Positions 19,973-27,924 of a stretch of DNA of 64,000 nt are shown here, piece by piece. The number at the start of each line of letters is the position of its first letter. Positions within the stretch are counted from its first letter, which is position 1. The notes below the pieces were generated by a model that saw nothing but the letters and a program-made list of their open reading frames with translations, ran no database searches and had not been told where the DNA came from. Source of the stretch: Paenibacillus sp. sptzw28 (GTDB lineage: Bacteria; Bacillota; Bacilli; Paenibacillales; Paenibacillaceae); assembly GCF_019550795.1 (NCBI RefSeq), contig NZ_CP080545.1, positions 182,501-246,500 of the forward strand. Direction: 5' to 3'. A program made the position numbers and the translations under genes.

Positions 19973-20902
19973 TCACTGTCCGGCGCGCAGAAGCCAATAA
20001 ATCGTAGTGGCGAGCAGTGCCGCCGAAGCAACGAACAGTCCTTTCATCCAGCGCGGCGCCGGAGCGGAAGAGCGGACGGCTCCCTGCCGGTGCATGCATT
20101 GCTGCCAGGCGGACGCTGCTTCGCGGGCACTGATGAATTCACCCAAAGCGGCTTTGCGCAGCCAGCCGCTTAACGGTTTCAGCGCCGGATTCGCGTAGGC
20201 AAGCTTGAGCAGCTCCTCAGGCACGCGATTTTGGGGCAGCAGCGCGCCGGTCAGCTGAGATAGTCGTTTGCTCTCATGCACCTGCACGCAAAGAACGGCG
20301 AACGAGAACAGGTCATAGCCCGCATCCGCCGTACGGCTCCCCGCGTTCCAATAGCCGCGGTCATATATTTCGGTGAATTGCCGCACGCCTTTGCCAAAAG
20401 CCGTAACGCCGCCAAAATCGACGAGTTCGGTCCGGCCGTAATCGGCCACCAGCACATTTTCCACCTTCAAATCGCCGAATGCCCATCCCGCTTCATGGAG
20501 TTCGGCCAATTTACCAAGCAAGCTGTAGCCGACGACCGGAAACCACTCGGCGCCCTGACGCGACAAGTAATCAGCGAGTGTTACTCCCCTAATATATTTC
20601 ATGACATAGAACGGGTAGTCTTTCCCGTCCGCCGCATGCAAATCGTCGACGTCAATGAGGAAAGGCTCGCCGCCCCGTCCCTGCTTCTGTCGGAATATGG
20701 CCTGCAGCACGTTTACCTCGGATTGCATATCAACCGCGTCCGCGCCGATTTTCAGCGCATACCAATTTCGCTGCCGCTCGACGAGAAACACCTTGCCATT
20801 GGCTCCTTCGCCAAGAGACCGTTCTACACGGTAGCTCCCCTGCTTCCATTTGCCGCGGACAACGGTGCCGCGCGGAAGGCTCCACTCAAACGACGTAGTC
20901 AC
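19973..20902 (-). CDS. yabT: Membrane-anchored serine/threonine protein kinase (YabT-like)
   Basis: A 309-residue bacterial Hanks-type kinase. Seen: glycine loop GEGANGKVFLV (31-41), ATP lysine K51 in YALKIG, catalytic loop GDLKVENVLV (D144, N149), DFG at 162-164, and a C-terminal transmembrane segment (~284-302, LFVASAALLATTIYWLL) with almost nothing beyond it. The catalytic loop lacks the usual HRD histidine-arginine. Layout and place before tilS match B. subtilis YabT, a forespore DNA-activated kinase; that role is inferred. Start GTG 20902 overlaps the VWA gene by 17 bp. Confidence 0.88.
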   Translation of the reverse strand: MTTSFEWSLPRGTVVRGKWKQGSYRVERSLGEGANGKVFLVERQRNWYALKIGADAVDMQSEVNVLQAIFRQKQGRGGEPFLIDVDDLHAADGKDYPFYVMKYIRGVTLADYLSRQGAEWFPVVGYSLLGKLAELHEAGWAFGDLKVENVLVADYGRTELVDFGGVTAFGKGVRQFTEIYDRGYWNAGSRTADAGYDLFSFAVLCVQVHESKRLSQLTGALLPQNRVPEELLKLAYANPALKPLSGWLRKAALGEFISAREAASAWQQCMHRQGAVRSSAPAPRWMKGLFVASAALLATTIYWLLRAGQ

Positions 20903-21611
20903 TCATCATCCCGTCCGTTTCATCATTCATCCTATTACCATAATCGGCTTTTCGGTAAAAATCAATGACATGCATCAGCGCCGGCCCCGTGGGAGTCGTC
21001 CCCCGCATCTGCAGTCTGGGGAATAGAGACGCCGCTCCGTTAACGTTCGGAGTCCAGTCGAGGTCGAGCTTGCAGTCTTCACCGTACGCCGATCCCGGAA
21101 AGTGGAACACCGAGATTTCGCTGCTTCCCTGTCTCGCCTGCAAGCTGAGAGCCAAATCGCGAATCGCTTCCTCCACTGCCTGCAGCTTCGGCTTCATACT
21201 CGCGCTCGCATCGATCAGCAGCGCAACGCGCAGCTTGCTCGTTTCGCCGAGCTCATCGATGACACGAACGACTTCGCCCCGCTTCTCCGGCGGGAGCGAT
21301 TCAATCGACGACGTGCCGAGCACCTGCCTCAGCTCCCGCTGCACCGCCTGCTGAATTGTCTGTACCACGGTCTTGCGGGTAAGCATCTGCACCGTTTGCG
21401 AAAGCTGCCTGGTTTGGGCCAGCCGGCTTAACCCGCCCCCCGCCCTGGCAATCTCTTCTATCTCAGCCGAACCGAATTCACCGAGATCCCCCTGATCGAC
21501 AACGCCGACAACGTTAACCGTAATGCCTTCGGCATAGGCCTGCGCAGCCGCTATGACCGGGCTGACACCGACATTGGAGCAGCCGTCAGTAATCAATAGA
21601 ATCTGTTTCAT
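20886..21611 (-). CDS. yabS: VWA-domain protein (YabS-like)
   Basis: A 241-residue protein without signal or membrane segment. The N-terminal part (MKQILLITDGCSNVGVSPVI) and the later stretch VALLIDASASM both look like von Willebrand A-type strands; DASAS is a complete MIDAS motif. The middle is helical and Gln-rich (QTIQQAVQRELRQVL). ATG 21611 has GGGGGAT. Its partner is unknown. Overlap with the kinase gene and the shared position in B. subtilis suggest a joint sporulation role. Confidence 0.8.
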   Translation of the reverse strand: MKQILLITDGCSNVGVSPVIAAAQAYAEGITVNVVGVVDQGDLGEFGSAEIEEIARAGGGLSRLAQTRQLSQTVQMLTRKTVVQTIQQAVQRELRQVLGTSSIESLPPEKRGEVVRVIDELGETSKLRVALLIDASASMKPKLQAVEEAIRDLALSLQARQGSSEISVFHFPGSAYGEDCKLDLDWTPNVNGAASLFPRLQMRGTTPTGPALMHVIDFYRKADYGNRMNDETDGMMSDYVV

Positions 21612-21845
21612 TATCCCAATCCCCCAAAACATTAGAGTCTACCGCCAGTAGAGTATCTCTATCAGCTTTCCCAGTTTTGAGAGGATTTAACCGTAAGGAC
21701 CCTTAGCCCTGCTAGGACATTAACCGTTTGTACTAACAACGAACCGATATGAATAAGCGCCATCATTTGCACCTATGTAAGGTAGTGAGAACACTCTATG
21801 CCGAGATATATGTTCACAATTCCCATCCCTTCAAGAAAACGCACC

Positions 21846-21872
21846 AAAAAAGCCCGCCTCCAGGCAGGCTTT
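21846..21872 (-). terminator. Rho-independent terminator after spoIIE
   Basis: Minus strand: AAAGCCTGCC-TGGA-GGCGGGCTTT followed by TTTTGG. The rest of the gap to the yabS start shows no RNA gene or clear promoter. Confidence 0.87.
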
Positions 21873-21898
21873 GCATAATGCGCTTATCTCCACCCCTC

Positions 21899-24394
21899 CT
21901 AGCTCACCGTCCTTGGTCGCTCGACCTTGGTTAGGCCCGGCCAGCGGAAGGTCGCCCACTCGGGCTGATGTTTGTCGACCTTGGCCACGACGACTGTCAT
22001 ATCGTCCAAAATATCGCCTTTATGATAACGCACGACCGTCTCAAGGAGCGAATCGGCGATTTCCTGCGGGTTATCGGCTGAGATTTCCTGGATGACCCGC
22101 TTCATCCACATCTCCTTATTAACCGCATGACCGGGCGCATCATAGATGCCGTCGGTCATCATGATGAGCGTGTCGCCCGGCTGCAGCTGCACCCGAATCA
22201 GGTCGACATCTATATCCTGCAGAATGCCGACCGGCAGATTGTTTGCCGTTATCGGAATGACCTCGCCGCCCCGCTTGATGAAGCTCGGGGTGGACCCTAT
22301 TTTCATAAACGTCGTCTTCGCCGTATACAAATCGATCAACGCCACATCGACGGTGGCGAACACTTCATCAGAGGAACGGAGAAGAAGCACCGAATTGACG
22401 GATTTAATCGCCAGCTTCTCATCCATTCCCGACTGCAGCAGCTGCTGAAGAATCGTCAGGGCCGTGCTGCTCTCGAGCTTGGCCCGCTCGCCGTTTCCCA
22501 TCCCGTCGCTGATAGCCACGGCAAATTTGCCATTGCCAAGCTCTACCGTACTGAAGCTGTCTCCCGAAAGCAGCTCCCCTCCCTTAGCCACACCGGCCAC
22601 ACCGGTCTCCACCTCGAAAGCTTTGGCGGAGCCGAATATGACCATCGCAGGCTCTCCGCTTTTCTCCGGATAGCGCTCCGACATAACGGCGATCGGCTCG
22701 CCTAATATGTCGGAGAGCAGCGGCGCAATGATTTTGCGGCATTCGTCGTACCCTCTCCCAAATGCATGGTAAACCTCAATCTCTACGTTCCCCTCCTCCA
22801 AATTAACGACGTCGATACCCTGTATGGATAAACCGAGCCCTTCTAGCGCCTCTCGGATCTGTTCTTCCTGCAAATGCAGCTGCTGTCCTTCCCGCTTGAT
22901 CTCCCGCGCCAAGTCCTCCATAACCTGGGACACGCCCGATAACTGCTCGGCGACAAGCTGGCGGGAATCGTTCAGCTGCTTTCTCCAACGCTGGTCGTGC
23001 TTGAACAATTCATACTGCTGCTGCATAACGCCCAGCACTTGATGTGACCGAATGCAATGAGAGCTCCATTCCTTCGGCATTTCCTTCGGTCCTATACGCC
23101 TCCCTTCTTCAACTGCAGTCATCATGCCTGTCATTACCCTGTACGTATCATAGAATCTCCCCTCCCAACAAAGTTCTTTGCGATGGCAAGAGCTGCATGT
23201 TTTCTCGGCGACCGCATTCATGAAATGGCCGACCGCTTCCTCTCGCTTCGCACTATCATTAACGCTGGCCACTTGGCCGAAGCTTCGCGACAGCTGGCGG
23301 AATACTTCTGAGAACTGTGCAACGCGCTGTGCCGTAACATCGCGGACCCGTTTTGCGTATTCATGCTGAGATTTGACATGCTCCTGCGTTCCCGGGACGT
23401 ATTTGGCAATCGTACGCACGATTGAACGTGGAGTGAGCAGGAACAGTACGGCCGCAGCAACCGACTCCCAGGTCGATGCCATCACATCGCTCTGGTTTCC
23501 GACATAGATAGAAAGAATGGATGATCCAAGCAGCATACCGAAGGCGACCGCCATTTTGCCCCCGTCCCGCAGCAGCCCGGCAAGCAAGCCGGCGAAGGCC
23601 AGCAGGCTCATTTGAACAATAGCGTTGAAATCCGCCAAGCTCAGGATAAGCCCGGCTACCACCCCAACCGAAGCTCCCAGCGGCGCCCCTCCTACCAGCG
23701 CGAAGAGCAGCAGCATATATCGTGACATGACATGCTCTGCGGATAAGCCGTAAACCGACCATCCGACCGCCCCGGTCATTACCGAAGCAAGCAGAATCAT
23801 GAGGCATATAATTTCTTCATTCCTCAGTGCAGAAGATTTGCGCGTCATTGTCAGCACGGGGATGGCTTGTACAAACACGAGCGTGAGTACAAAACCGAGC
23901 GCAGCCTCCACACCCACCATCATAAGCTCGTACCAGTTAAGCGTGTCGGCGATGACCACTCCGAACAGCCGGACAAGCATGGTAGCGAGAAACACGAGTA
24001 TAGGCGCATAAGACAGTTCGGCCCGCTCGTAAGCTTCCAGCCCCTTCATGAGTAAATAAAGCACTGCCAACTCCATGGCTATCCACATCGGCTCCGGAGA
24101 TATTGCAAAGCAGCTGCCGGCAACGATCGATAGCCCAACCGTAAAATAAGAATCTCGTCTGAGAAAATAAATGACGGCAAAGTAAGCGACCGCAAACGGC
24201 GTAAGCGACTCCAATATGACTGCCCGGCCGAGCAGAAATCCGACGGCCATCAGTACGAAGGTCCATTTTTTAGAGGACATCATCTGTACGAGCCGATGGG
24301 CCATAGCCCAGTTAAGGCCTTTGCGGACCGCCGCTTGTACGATGCTTGTCCGCTGTACAGTTGGAAACATGACCACATTGTGTTTCTCCGTCAT
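21899..24394 (-). CDS. spoIIE: Stage II sporulation protein E (PP2C phosphatase)
   Basis: Bifunctional sporulation protein: it localises to the polar septum with FtsZ and dephosphorylates SpoIIAA to release sigma-F in the forespore. The 831 residues have ~10 hydrophobic segments (~45-330), a central helical region with a CxxC pair (TCSSCHRKELCW) and a C-terminal PP2C/SpoIIE phosphatase domain (~590-805) with AISDGMGNGERA and MMTDGIYDAPG carrying metal-binding aspartates. ATG 24394. Its promoter has the hallmarks of a Spo0A-activated sigma-A promoter. Confidence 0.96.
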   Translation of the reverse strand: MTEKHNVVMFPTVQRTSIVQAAVRKGLNWAMAHRLVQMMSSKKWTFVLMAVGFLLGRAVILESLTPFAVAYFAVIYFLRRDSYFTVGLSIVAGSCFAISPEPMWIAMELAVLYLLMKGLEAYERAELSYAPILVFLATMLVRLFGVVIADTLNWYELMMVGVEAALGFVLTLVFVQAIPVLTMTRKSSALRNEEIICLMILLASVMTGAVGWSVYGLSAEHVMSRYMLLLFALVGGAPLGASVGVVAGLILSLADFNAIVQMSLLAFAGLLAGLLRDGGKMAVAFGMLLGSSILSIYVGNQSDVMASTWESVAAAVLFLLTPRSIVRTIAKYVPGTQEHVKSQHEYAKRVRDVTAQRVAQFSEVFRQLSRSFGQVASVNDSAKREEAVGHFMNAVAEKTCSSCHRKELCWEGRFYDTYRVMTGMMTAVEEGRRIGPKEMPKEWSSHCIRSHQVLGVMQQQYELFKHDQRWRKQLNDSRQLVAEQLSGVSQVMEDLAREIKREGQQLHLQEEQIREALEGLGLSIQGIDVVNLEEGNVEIEVYHAFGRGYDECRKIIAPLLSDILGEPIAVMSERYPEKSGEPAMVIFGSAKAFEVETGVAGVAKGGELLSGDSFSTVELGNGKFAVAISDGMGNGERAKLESSTALTILQQLLQSGMDEKLAIKSVNSVLLLRSSDEVFATVDVALIDLYTAKTTFMKIGSTPSFIKRGGEVIPITANNLPVGILQDIDVDLIRVQLQPGDTLIMMTDGIYDAPGHAVNKEMWMKRVIQEISADNPQEIADSLLETVVRYHKGDILDDMTVVVAKVDKHQPEWATFRWPGLTKVERPRTVS

Positions 24395-24430
24395 ATCAAG
24401 ACACCATCCATTCCCAATTAATGTCTCCCC

Positions 24431-24497
24431 ATTATAGGAGCATGTCCACAGGAAGTTTGTCAGAAAGCGTTGTCATTGCAAAAGTTTTTTCCGACAA
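24431..24497 (-). promoter_or_regulatory. Spo0A-type spoIIE promoter with 21-nt spacer
   Basis: Minus strand: -10 TATAAT (24436-24431) and a -35-like CTGACA (24463-24458), separated by 21 nt, the unusually long spacer known for Spo0A-dependent sigma-A promoters such as B. subtilis spoIIE. Sequences close to the 0A box (TTTGTCGAA) occur as TTTGTCGGAA on the minus strand (24497-24488) and TTTGTCAGAA on the plus strand (24456-24465), overlapping the -35. The remaining gap to yabR (24500-24740) shows no gene. Confidence 0.75.
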
Positions 24498-24740
24498 AAA
24501 TGCCGCTCTCCCAGGCAGGCTCGCGACGCCTTGTCAAACGTAATGACAGCGTGCGTTTAAGGCTTCGCAGCGGTACCCCTTCCGGACTATCGTTCAACAA
24601 AAACCGCTGCCCGAATTCCCGCCGCTGCCGGTGAAACGCCGTCCGAACGTGTCGGGATTGGTGGATAACAAGGGAAAAGTTTTTTCTTCGGAGAGGAATA
24701 TTTCGGTGTAATGTGAATAATGGGCCGCTAAAAACCGGAA

Positions 24741-24772
24741 CTAAAAAAGGCAGAGCCTTGTCGGCCCTGCCT
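24741..24772 (-). terminator. Rho-independent terminator after the yabR-like gene
   Basis: Minus strand: AGGCAGGGCC-GACAA-GGCTCTGCCT followed by TTTTTTAG. Confidence 0.88.
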
Positions 24773-24791
24773 GCATTACTTCGATATACAA

Positions 24792-25355
24792 TTAAACGCG
24801 CTTCGCTCCGCGGCCACCGCGTTTGGATTCCGTATTCTTCTTCAATGAAGACATGCGCTCTTCGCTATCCTTAAGGAAACGCGACATTTTATCCTCGAAG
24901 GTGGGTTTACCAAAGGAAGGTTTACCGCCTGACGCTTTATTGAAAGGACGTCCACCGCCGCCTCCGCCGCCTGTACGATTAAAGCCGCCGCCTCCGCCGC
25001 CACTTGGACGATTGAAGCTTCCGCCTCCGCCTCCGCCGCTTCCGCTGCTAGGACGATTGAAGCCGCCGCCTCCGCCGCCTGCACCGCGTTCCCTCTGAGG
25101 TGGCGCAGAACCTTCTGGCCGGTCGATCGCCTGTTTAATGGAAAGTCCGATTTTCCCGTCTTTATCTACATTAATGACCTTTACTGTGACGACATCATCC
25201 AGTTTTAAATGGTCCTTAACATCCTTGACGTAATTATCGGCAATCTCTGAGATGTGAACGAGCCCCGTGACACCTCCCGACAAATCGACGAATGCCCCGA
25301 AATGCGTAATGCCTGTCACCTTGCCCTCTAACTTGGCGCCCACTTCAATTGCCAT
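24792..25355 (-). CDS. yabR: S1-domain RNA-binding protein with Gly-rich tail (YabR-like)
   Basis: A 187-residue protein. Residues ~3-73 form an S1 OB-fold (GAKLEGKVTGITHFGAFVDL ... GLVHISEIADNYVKDV ... VKVINVDKDGKIGLSIKQA). Residues ~90-150 are a low-complexity tract of glycine runs broken by FNRPS/FNRTG units. The tail is basic and ends in a RGGRGAKRV segment. B. subtilis YabR has only the S1 part plus a short tail, so the Gly/Phe/Arg-rich extension is lineage-specific. It lies between divIC and spoIIE as in B. subtilis. RNA target unknown. Confidence 0.88.
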   Translation of the reverse strand: MAIEVGAKLEGKVTGITHFGAFVDLSGGVTGLVHISEIADNYVKDVKDHLKLDDVVTVKVINVDKDGKIGLSIKQAIDRPEGSAPPQRERGAGGGGGGFNRPSSGSGGGGGGSFNRPSGGGGGGFNRTGGGGGGGRPFNKASGGKPSFGKPTFEDKMSRFLKDSEERMSSLKKNTESKRGGRGAKRV

Positions 25356-25515
25356 AGGTAAAAATGTTCCTCCCTAACCGTTATGCGAAGCCGTAGGCCT
25401 CGAGATGGATATGCACGTTAAAATATATAACATGAAAGCTCTTAAAATGCTGTTCCTATCGTGATTATACCCGAATGAGAGAAGCAAGGCAACAGACGTA
25501 TACCCGATTGTAAGC

Positions 25516-25830
25516 CTATTCAATGACCTGAATCTGCTTCTCGCCTTTCTTTACCATTCCTTGGTCCTTCGTAGCCAACTGGCCGATATATTCCTTATCG
25601 TTCAGCCGAGCGGCCTGCTGCTTCAGGTCGTTCATCTGCTTGGTCGCCGCATCTATTTTCTGCTGCGCTTCCGCAAGCTTAAGTTCCGATTGACCCTGCC
25701 GTTCCAGCTGAGATAGAAGAGTGTACGACGCCCAGCCCATGAATAATGCGACGACGATAAACCAAATCTTCAGCCGGCGTTTCGTCCCTGCCGATGCAGT
25801 TGATTGATGATTCCCAGCTGTCGTCACCAA
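25516..25830 (-). CDS. divIC: Cell-division protein DivIC (FtsB family)
   Basis: Bitopic septum protein that forms a complex with DivIB and FtsL. The 104 residues comprise a short basic cytoplasmic N-terminus (TKRRLK), one transmembrane helix (~21-40, IWFIVVALFMGWASYTLL) and an extracytoplasmic coiled coil (LERQGQSELKLAEAQQKIDA...) ending with the conserved NDKEYIGQLATKDQGMVKKGE segment. Short intergenic gap from yabQ. Confidence 0.93.
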   Translation of the reverse strand: MVTTAGNHQSTASAGTKRRLKIWFIVVALFMGWASYTLLSQLERQGQSELKLAEAQQKIDAATKQMNDLKQQAARLNDKEYIGQLATKDQGMVKKGEKQIQVIE

Positions 25831-25854
25831 TTCATAGACCCCCTGTCGTTATTG

Positions 25855-26493
25855 CTAGTTATTGTTGTCCTGCTTCCGGTTCTTCCATCGCCGCCAGAGC
25901 TTAACGATGCCGGTATGCAGCGCTTGGTACCTATCGCGTACCCGCCACTTTGCAAGAAGCGGTCCACCCCATCCTGCGAACCATTGACCGGCAGGTCTTA
26001 TAAGGGGAGCGGTCATCCAGCGGGTCAAAATCCAGAGCGGACGAATTAATTGTACCACAAGTTTCAACAGGAACATAGTGAACACAAGTAAAAATGCAAA
26101 AACCAGTCTGCCGAGACGGTAGAGCAGCTGCAGCGGACGAATGACAAGCAGAACGAACGTCCGGATCGTAAATTGTATGAGCGCGCGTATGATGCGGATA
26201 ATGCCATGCACAATGATAACAACCAGCTTGCTAAGCAGCCAGTAATAGCAGCCTATGCCGAGCAGCAGTCCCAGGAATACGTAAGTCCGCACTTCGCCTT
26301 CGTTGCTTGCGGACAGCACCTGGAATACGGCAATGGTAGCGGCGATCCAGTACAGAAGATCGAAAACCGGGATCCACCAACGGTTGATCCGAAGCTCGTC
26401 CGACACGACGCGATAGCTATCGAACACGATCCCCATCCCGATTCCCGAGAGCAGCATCGTTACCATTGTCCACCATTGTACCGTCAAACTCAC
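25855..26493 (-). CDS. yabQ: Spore cortex biosynthesis protein YabQ
   Basis: Integral membrane protein needed for spore cortex formation. The 212 residues begin with a helical signal-like segment (MSLTVQWWTMVTMLLSGIGM), then GIVFDSYRVVSDELRINRWW and DLLYWIAA, the YabQ family signature. Four to five hydrophobic segments are visible, with a long basic tail (RWRKWRNRKQDNNN-like). It overlaps yabP by 4 bp. Confidence 0.92.
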   Translation of the reverse strand: MSLTVQWWTMVTMLLSGIGMGIVFDSYRVVSDELRINRWWIPVFDLLYWIAATIAVFQVLSASNEGEVRTYVFLGLLLGIGCYYWLLSKLVVIIVHGIIRIIRALIQFTIRTFVLLVIRPLQLLYRLGRLVFAFLLVFTMFLLKLVVQLIRPLWILTRWMTAPLIRPAGQWFAGWGGPLLAKWRVRDRYQALHTGIVKLWRRWKNRKQDNNN

Positions 26494-26774
26494 TTAAATA
26501 ACTTCCCGAACAGGCCTTTGGACTTGCCGGCCGTATTTCCGTCCAAATAGGCGAGCGAATGGACGAGTCCTTCAATGGCAACAAGGCCTTGCTCCAAGCT
26601 CAAATGCTTCATATGCAAGTTTTGGCCGCGAATAGCCAGGAAGCCGAGCTCGGTCTCAAGCAAAAACTCTTCATTATCGAAGCTCTCCACATTCATAACG
26701 CCGGTAATCTCAAGGATTTTGCGATTGAGCATTTTGATTTCCTGGCGCTTCTGTCCCTTACCTTGTTCGATCAT
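26490..26774 (-). CDS. yabP: Sporulation protein YabP
   Basis: A 94-residue YabP/YqfC-family protein: NRKILEITGVMNVESFDNEEFLLETELGFLAIRGQNLHMKHLSLEQGLVAIEG is the family core. It is expressed in the mother cell in B. subtilis, where it supports spore formation with YabQ. ATG 26774 has AAGGAGGGG. The C-terminus (NTAGKSKGLFGKLFK) is basic. First gene of a yabP-yabQ-divIC run. Confidence 0.93.
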   Translation of the reverse strand: MIEQGKGQKRQEIKMLNRKILEITGVMNVESFDNEEFLLETELGFLAIRGQNLHMKHLSLEQGLVAIEGLVHSLAYLDGNTAGKSKGLFGKLFK

Positions 26775-26880
26775 TGCCTCGTCCCCTCCTTATAGTTTGG
26801 CCGGAAGAAACCGCGCCATCCTTCGCGGCGCCCGCCGGTTTCCTACAGCTAACCCGGTTTCAACAGTATCACCTGAGACT

Positions 26881-26908
26881 AGCTTATGGCGGTGGGACAG
26901 GTTTTAGA
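26881..26908 (-). promoter_or_regulatory. Candidate sigma-E promoter for yabP-yabQ
   Basis: Minus strand: -10 CATAAGCT (26888-26881) fits the sigma-E form CATAnnnT, with TCTAAAA (26908-26902) 13 nt upstream as a weak -35. Mother-cell control is expected from B. subtilis; the site itself is tentative. Confidence 0.4.
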
Positions 26909-27016
26909 ACTCACTTGGAAGCGGCGCAGGAGCGCTCTTAAACAAAGGTAGTTTTGTATAATAAAAAAACTTGCTCACATAAATCAGAGAGAACAGCGGG
27001 CATGTTGATATGGAAA

Positions 27017-27056
27017 CTAAAAAAGCGGCCTGTCCCGTTAAACCGGGAGGCCGCCT
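27017..27056 (-). terminator. Rho-independent terminator after rqcP
   Basis: Minus strand: GGCGGCCTCCCGG-TTTAA-CGGGACAGGCCGC followed by TTTTTTAG. It separates hup-rqcP from the sporulation genes. Confidence 0.9.
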
Positions 27057-27061
27057 CTTTC

Positions 27062-27343
27062 TTATTGCCATTCGAGTTTATTCTCAGATTGGCGCGATTC
27101 TTCTTTCAACAAAGTATACATGCCGCTCGCTTCGTCCTTCTTCGTCGTCTCCACAAGCCGCTCAATGCGGACGGTTACGATTTTCTGGCCGAATTGAATC
27201 TTGAGCTCGTCGCCGGCTTTGACGGTGCTGCTCGCTTTGGCTTCCCGGCCGTTGATCCAGACGCGTCCTTGATCGGAGACGTCTTTCGCGATGGTACGAC
27301 GCTTGATTAGCCGGGATACTTTGAGAAATTTATCGAGACGCAT
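27062..27343 (-). CDS. rqcP: S4-domain RNA-binding protein RqcP (YabO)
   Basis: A 93-residue protein beginning with an S4 domain (MRLDKFLKVSRLIKRRTIAK ... GRVWINGREAKASSTVKAGD). In B. subtilis RqcP works with RqcH in C-terminal alanine tailing of stalled nascent chains on the 50S subunit; orthology rests on size, domain and the hup/yabP neighbourhood. The last ~20 residues are an acidic/basic extension. ATG 27343 is 3 nt from the hup stop. Confidence 0.9.
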   Translation of the reverse strand: MRLDKFLKVSRLIKRRTIAKDVSDQGRVWINGREAKASSTVKAGDELKIQFGQKIVTVRIERLVETTKKDEASGMYTLLKEESRQSENKLEWQ

Positions 27344-27346
27344 CAG

Positions 27347-27619
27347 TTACTTAATCGCGTCTTTTAATTTATTGCCGGCTTTGAACGCAGGAACTTTGGA
27401 TTCGGCGATCGTGATCGGGTTGCCCGTTTGCGGGTTGCGGCCCGTACGGCCGGAGCGTTTGCGGGTTTCGAATGTGCCGAAGCCGATCAATTGAACCTTG
27501 TCGCCGCTTGCCAGCGCATCGGTTACTTCTCCCAGAAATCCGTTAAGTACAGATTCGACGTCGCGCTTGGTCAGTCCGCTTTTTGCTGCAATGTTGTTAA
27601 TCAGGTCAGTTTTGTTCAT
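27347..27619 (-). CDS. hup: DNA-binding protein HU
   Basis: Nucleoid histone-like dimer. 90 residues: MNKTDLINNIAAKSGLTKRDVE, GFGTFETRKRSGRTGRNPQTG (beta-arm signature) and KVPAFKAGNKLKDAIK. ATG 27619 gives the canonical N-terminus and has AGGAGG 11 nt upstream; an ATG at 27628 is only 2 nt from it. The 305-nt gap to mazG (27620-27924) must hold its promoter, but I see no confident -35/-10 pair or RNA gene there. rqcP follows 3 nt after the stop. Confidence 0.96.
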   Translation of the reverse strand: MNKTDLINNIAAKSGLTKRDVESVLNGFLGEVTDALASGDKVQLIGFGTFETRKRSGRTGRNPQTGNPITIAESKVPAFKAGNKLKDAIK

Positions 27620-27924
27620 GGTTTTCATAGCCTCCTAATTTTTTTATCCTAGTAGACAGCCATCGTGCCGCCGCATTGAGTGTGCTTTCCCCGATTGTTA
27701 CTATTCTGCTTGTTTCTAAATAAATCCTGCTAATTTGGTAAACTTTTTTTGCGAACCGTGAGGAATTTAGCCGAATTTTGACGAAAACAAGAAGGAATAG
27801 ATACCATTAAACTGGAACCGTTATGCTGCAATCGGTTAGGCTCTCTCCTGGGCGGCGGAGCAAGTCTGCTTCCCTGAACAATTCAGAAATGCTGCTAATT
27901 CGCAATTTGGTTTCTGATTGTCTA

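Noticed and set aside
24480..24740. Possible tRNA genes between yabR and spoIIE, as tRNAs occur nearby in B. subtilis
   Set aside because: No cloverleaf, no TTCGA-type T-loop and no CCA end found in this gap or in 21633-21845.
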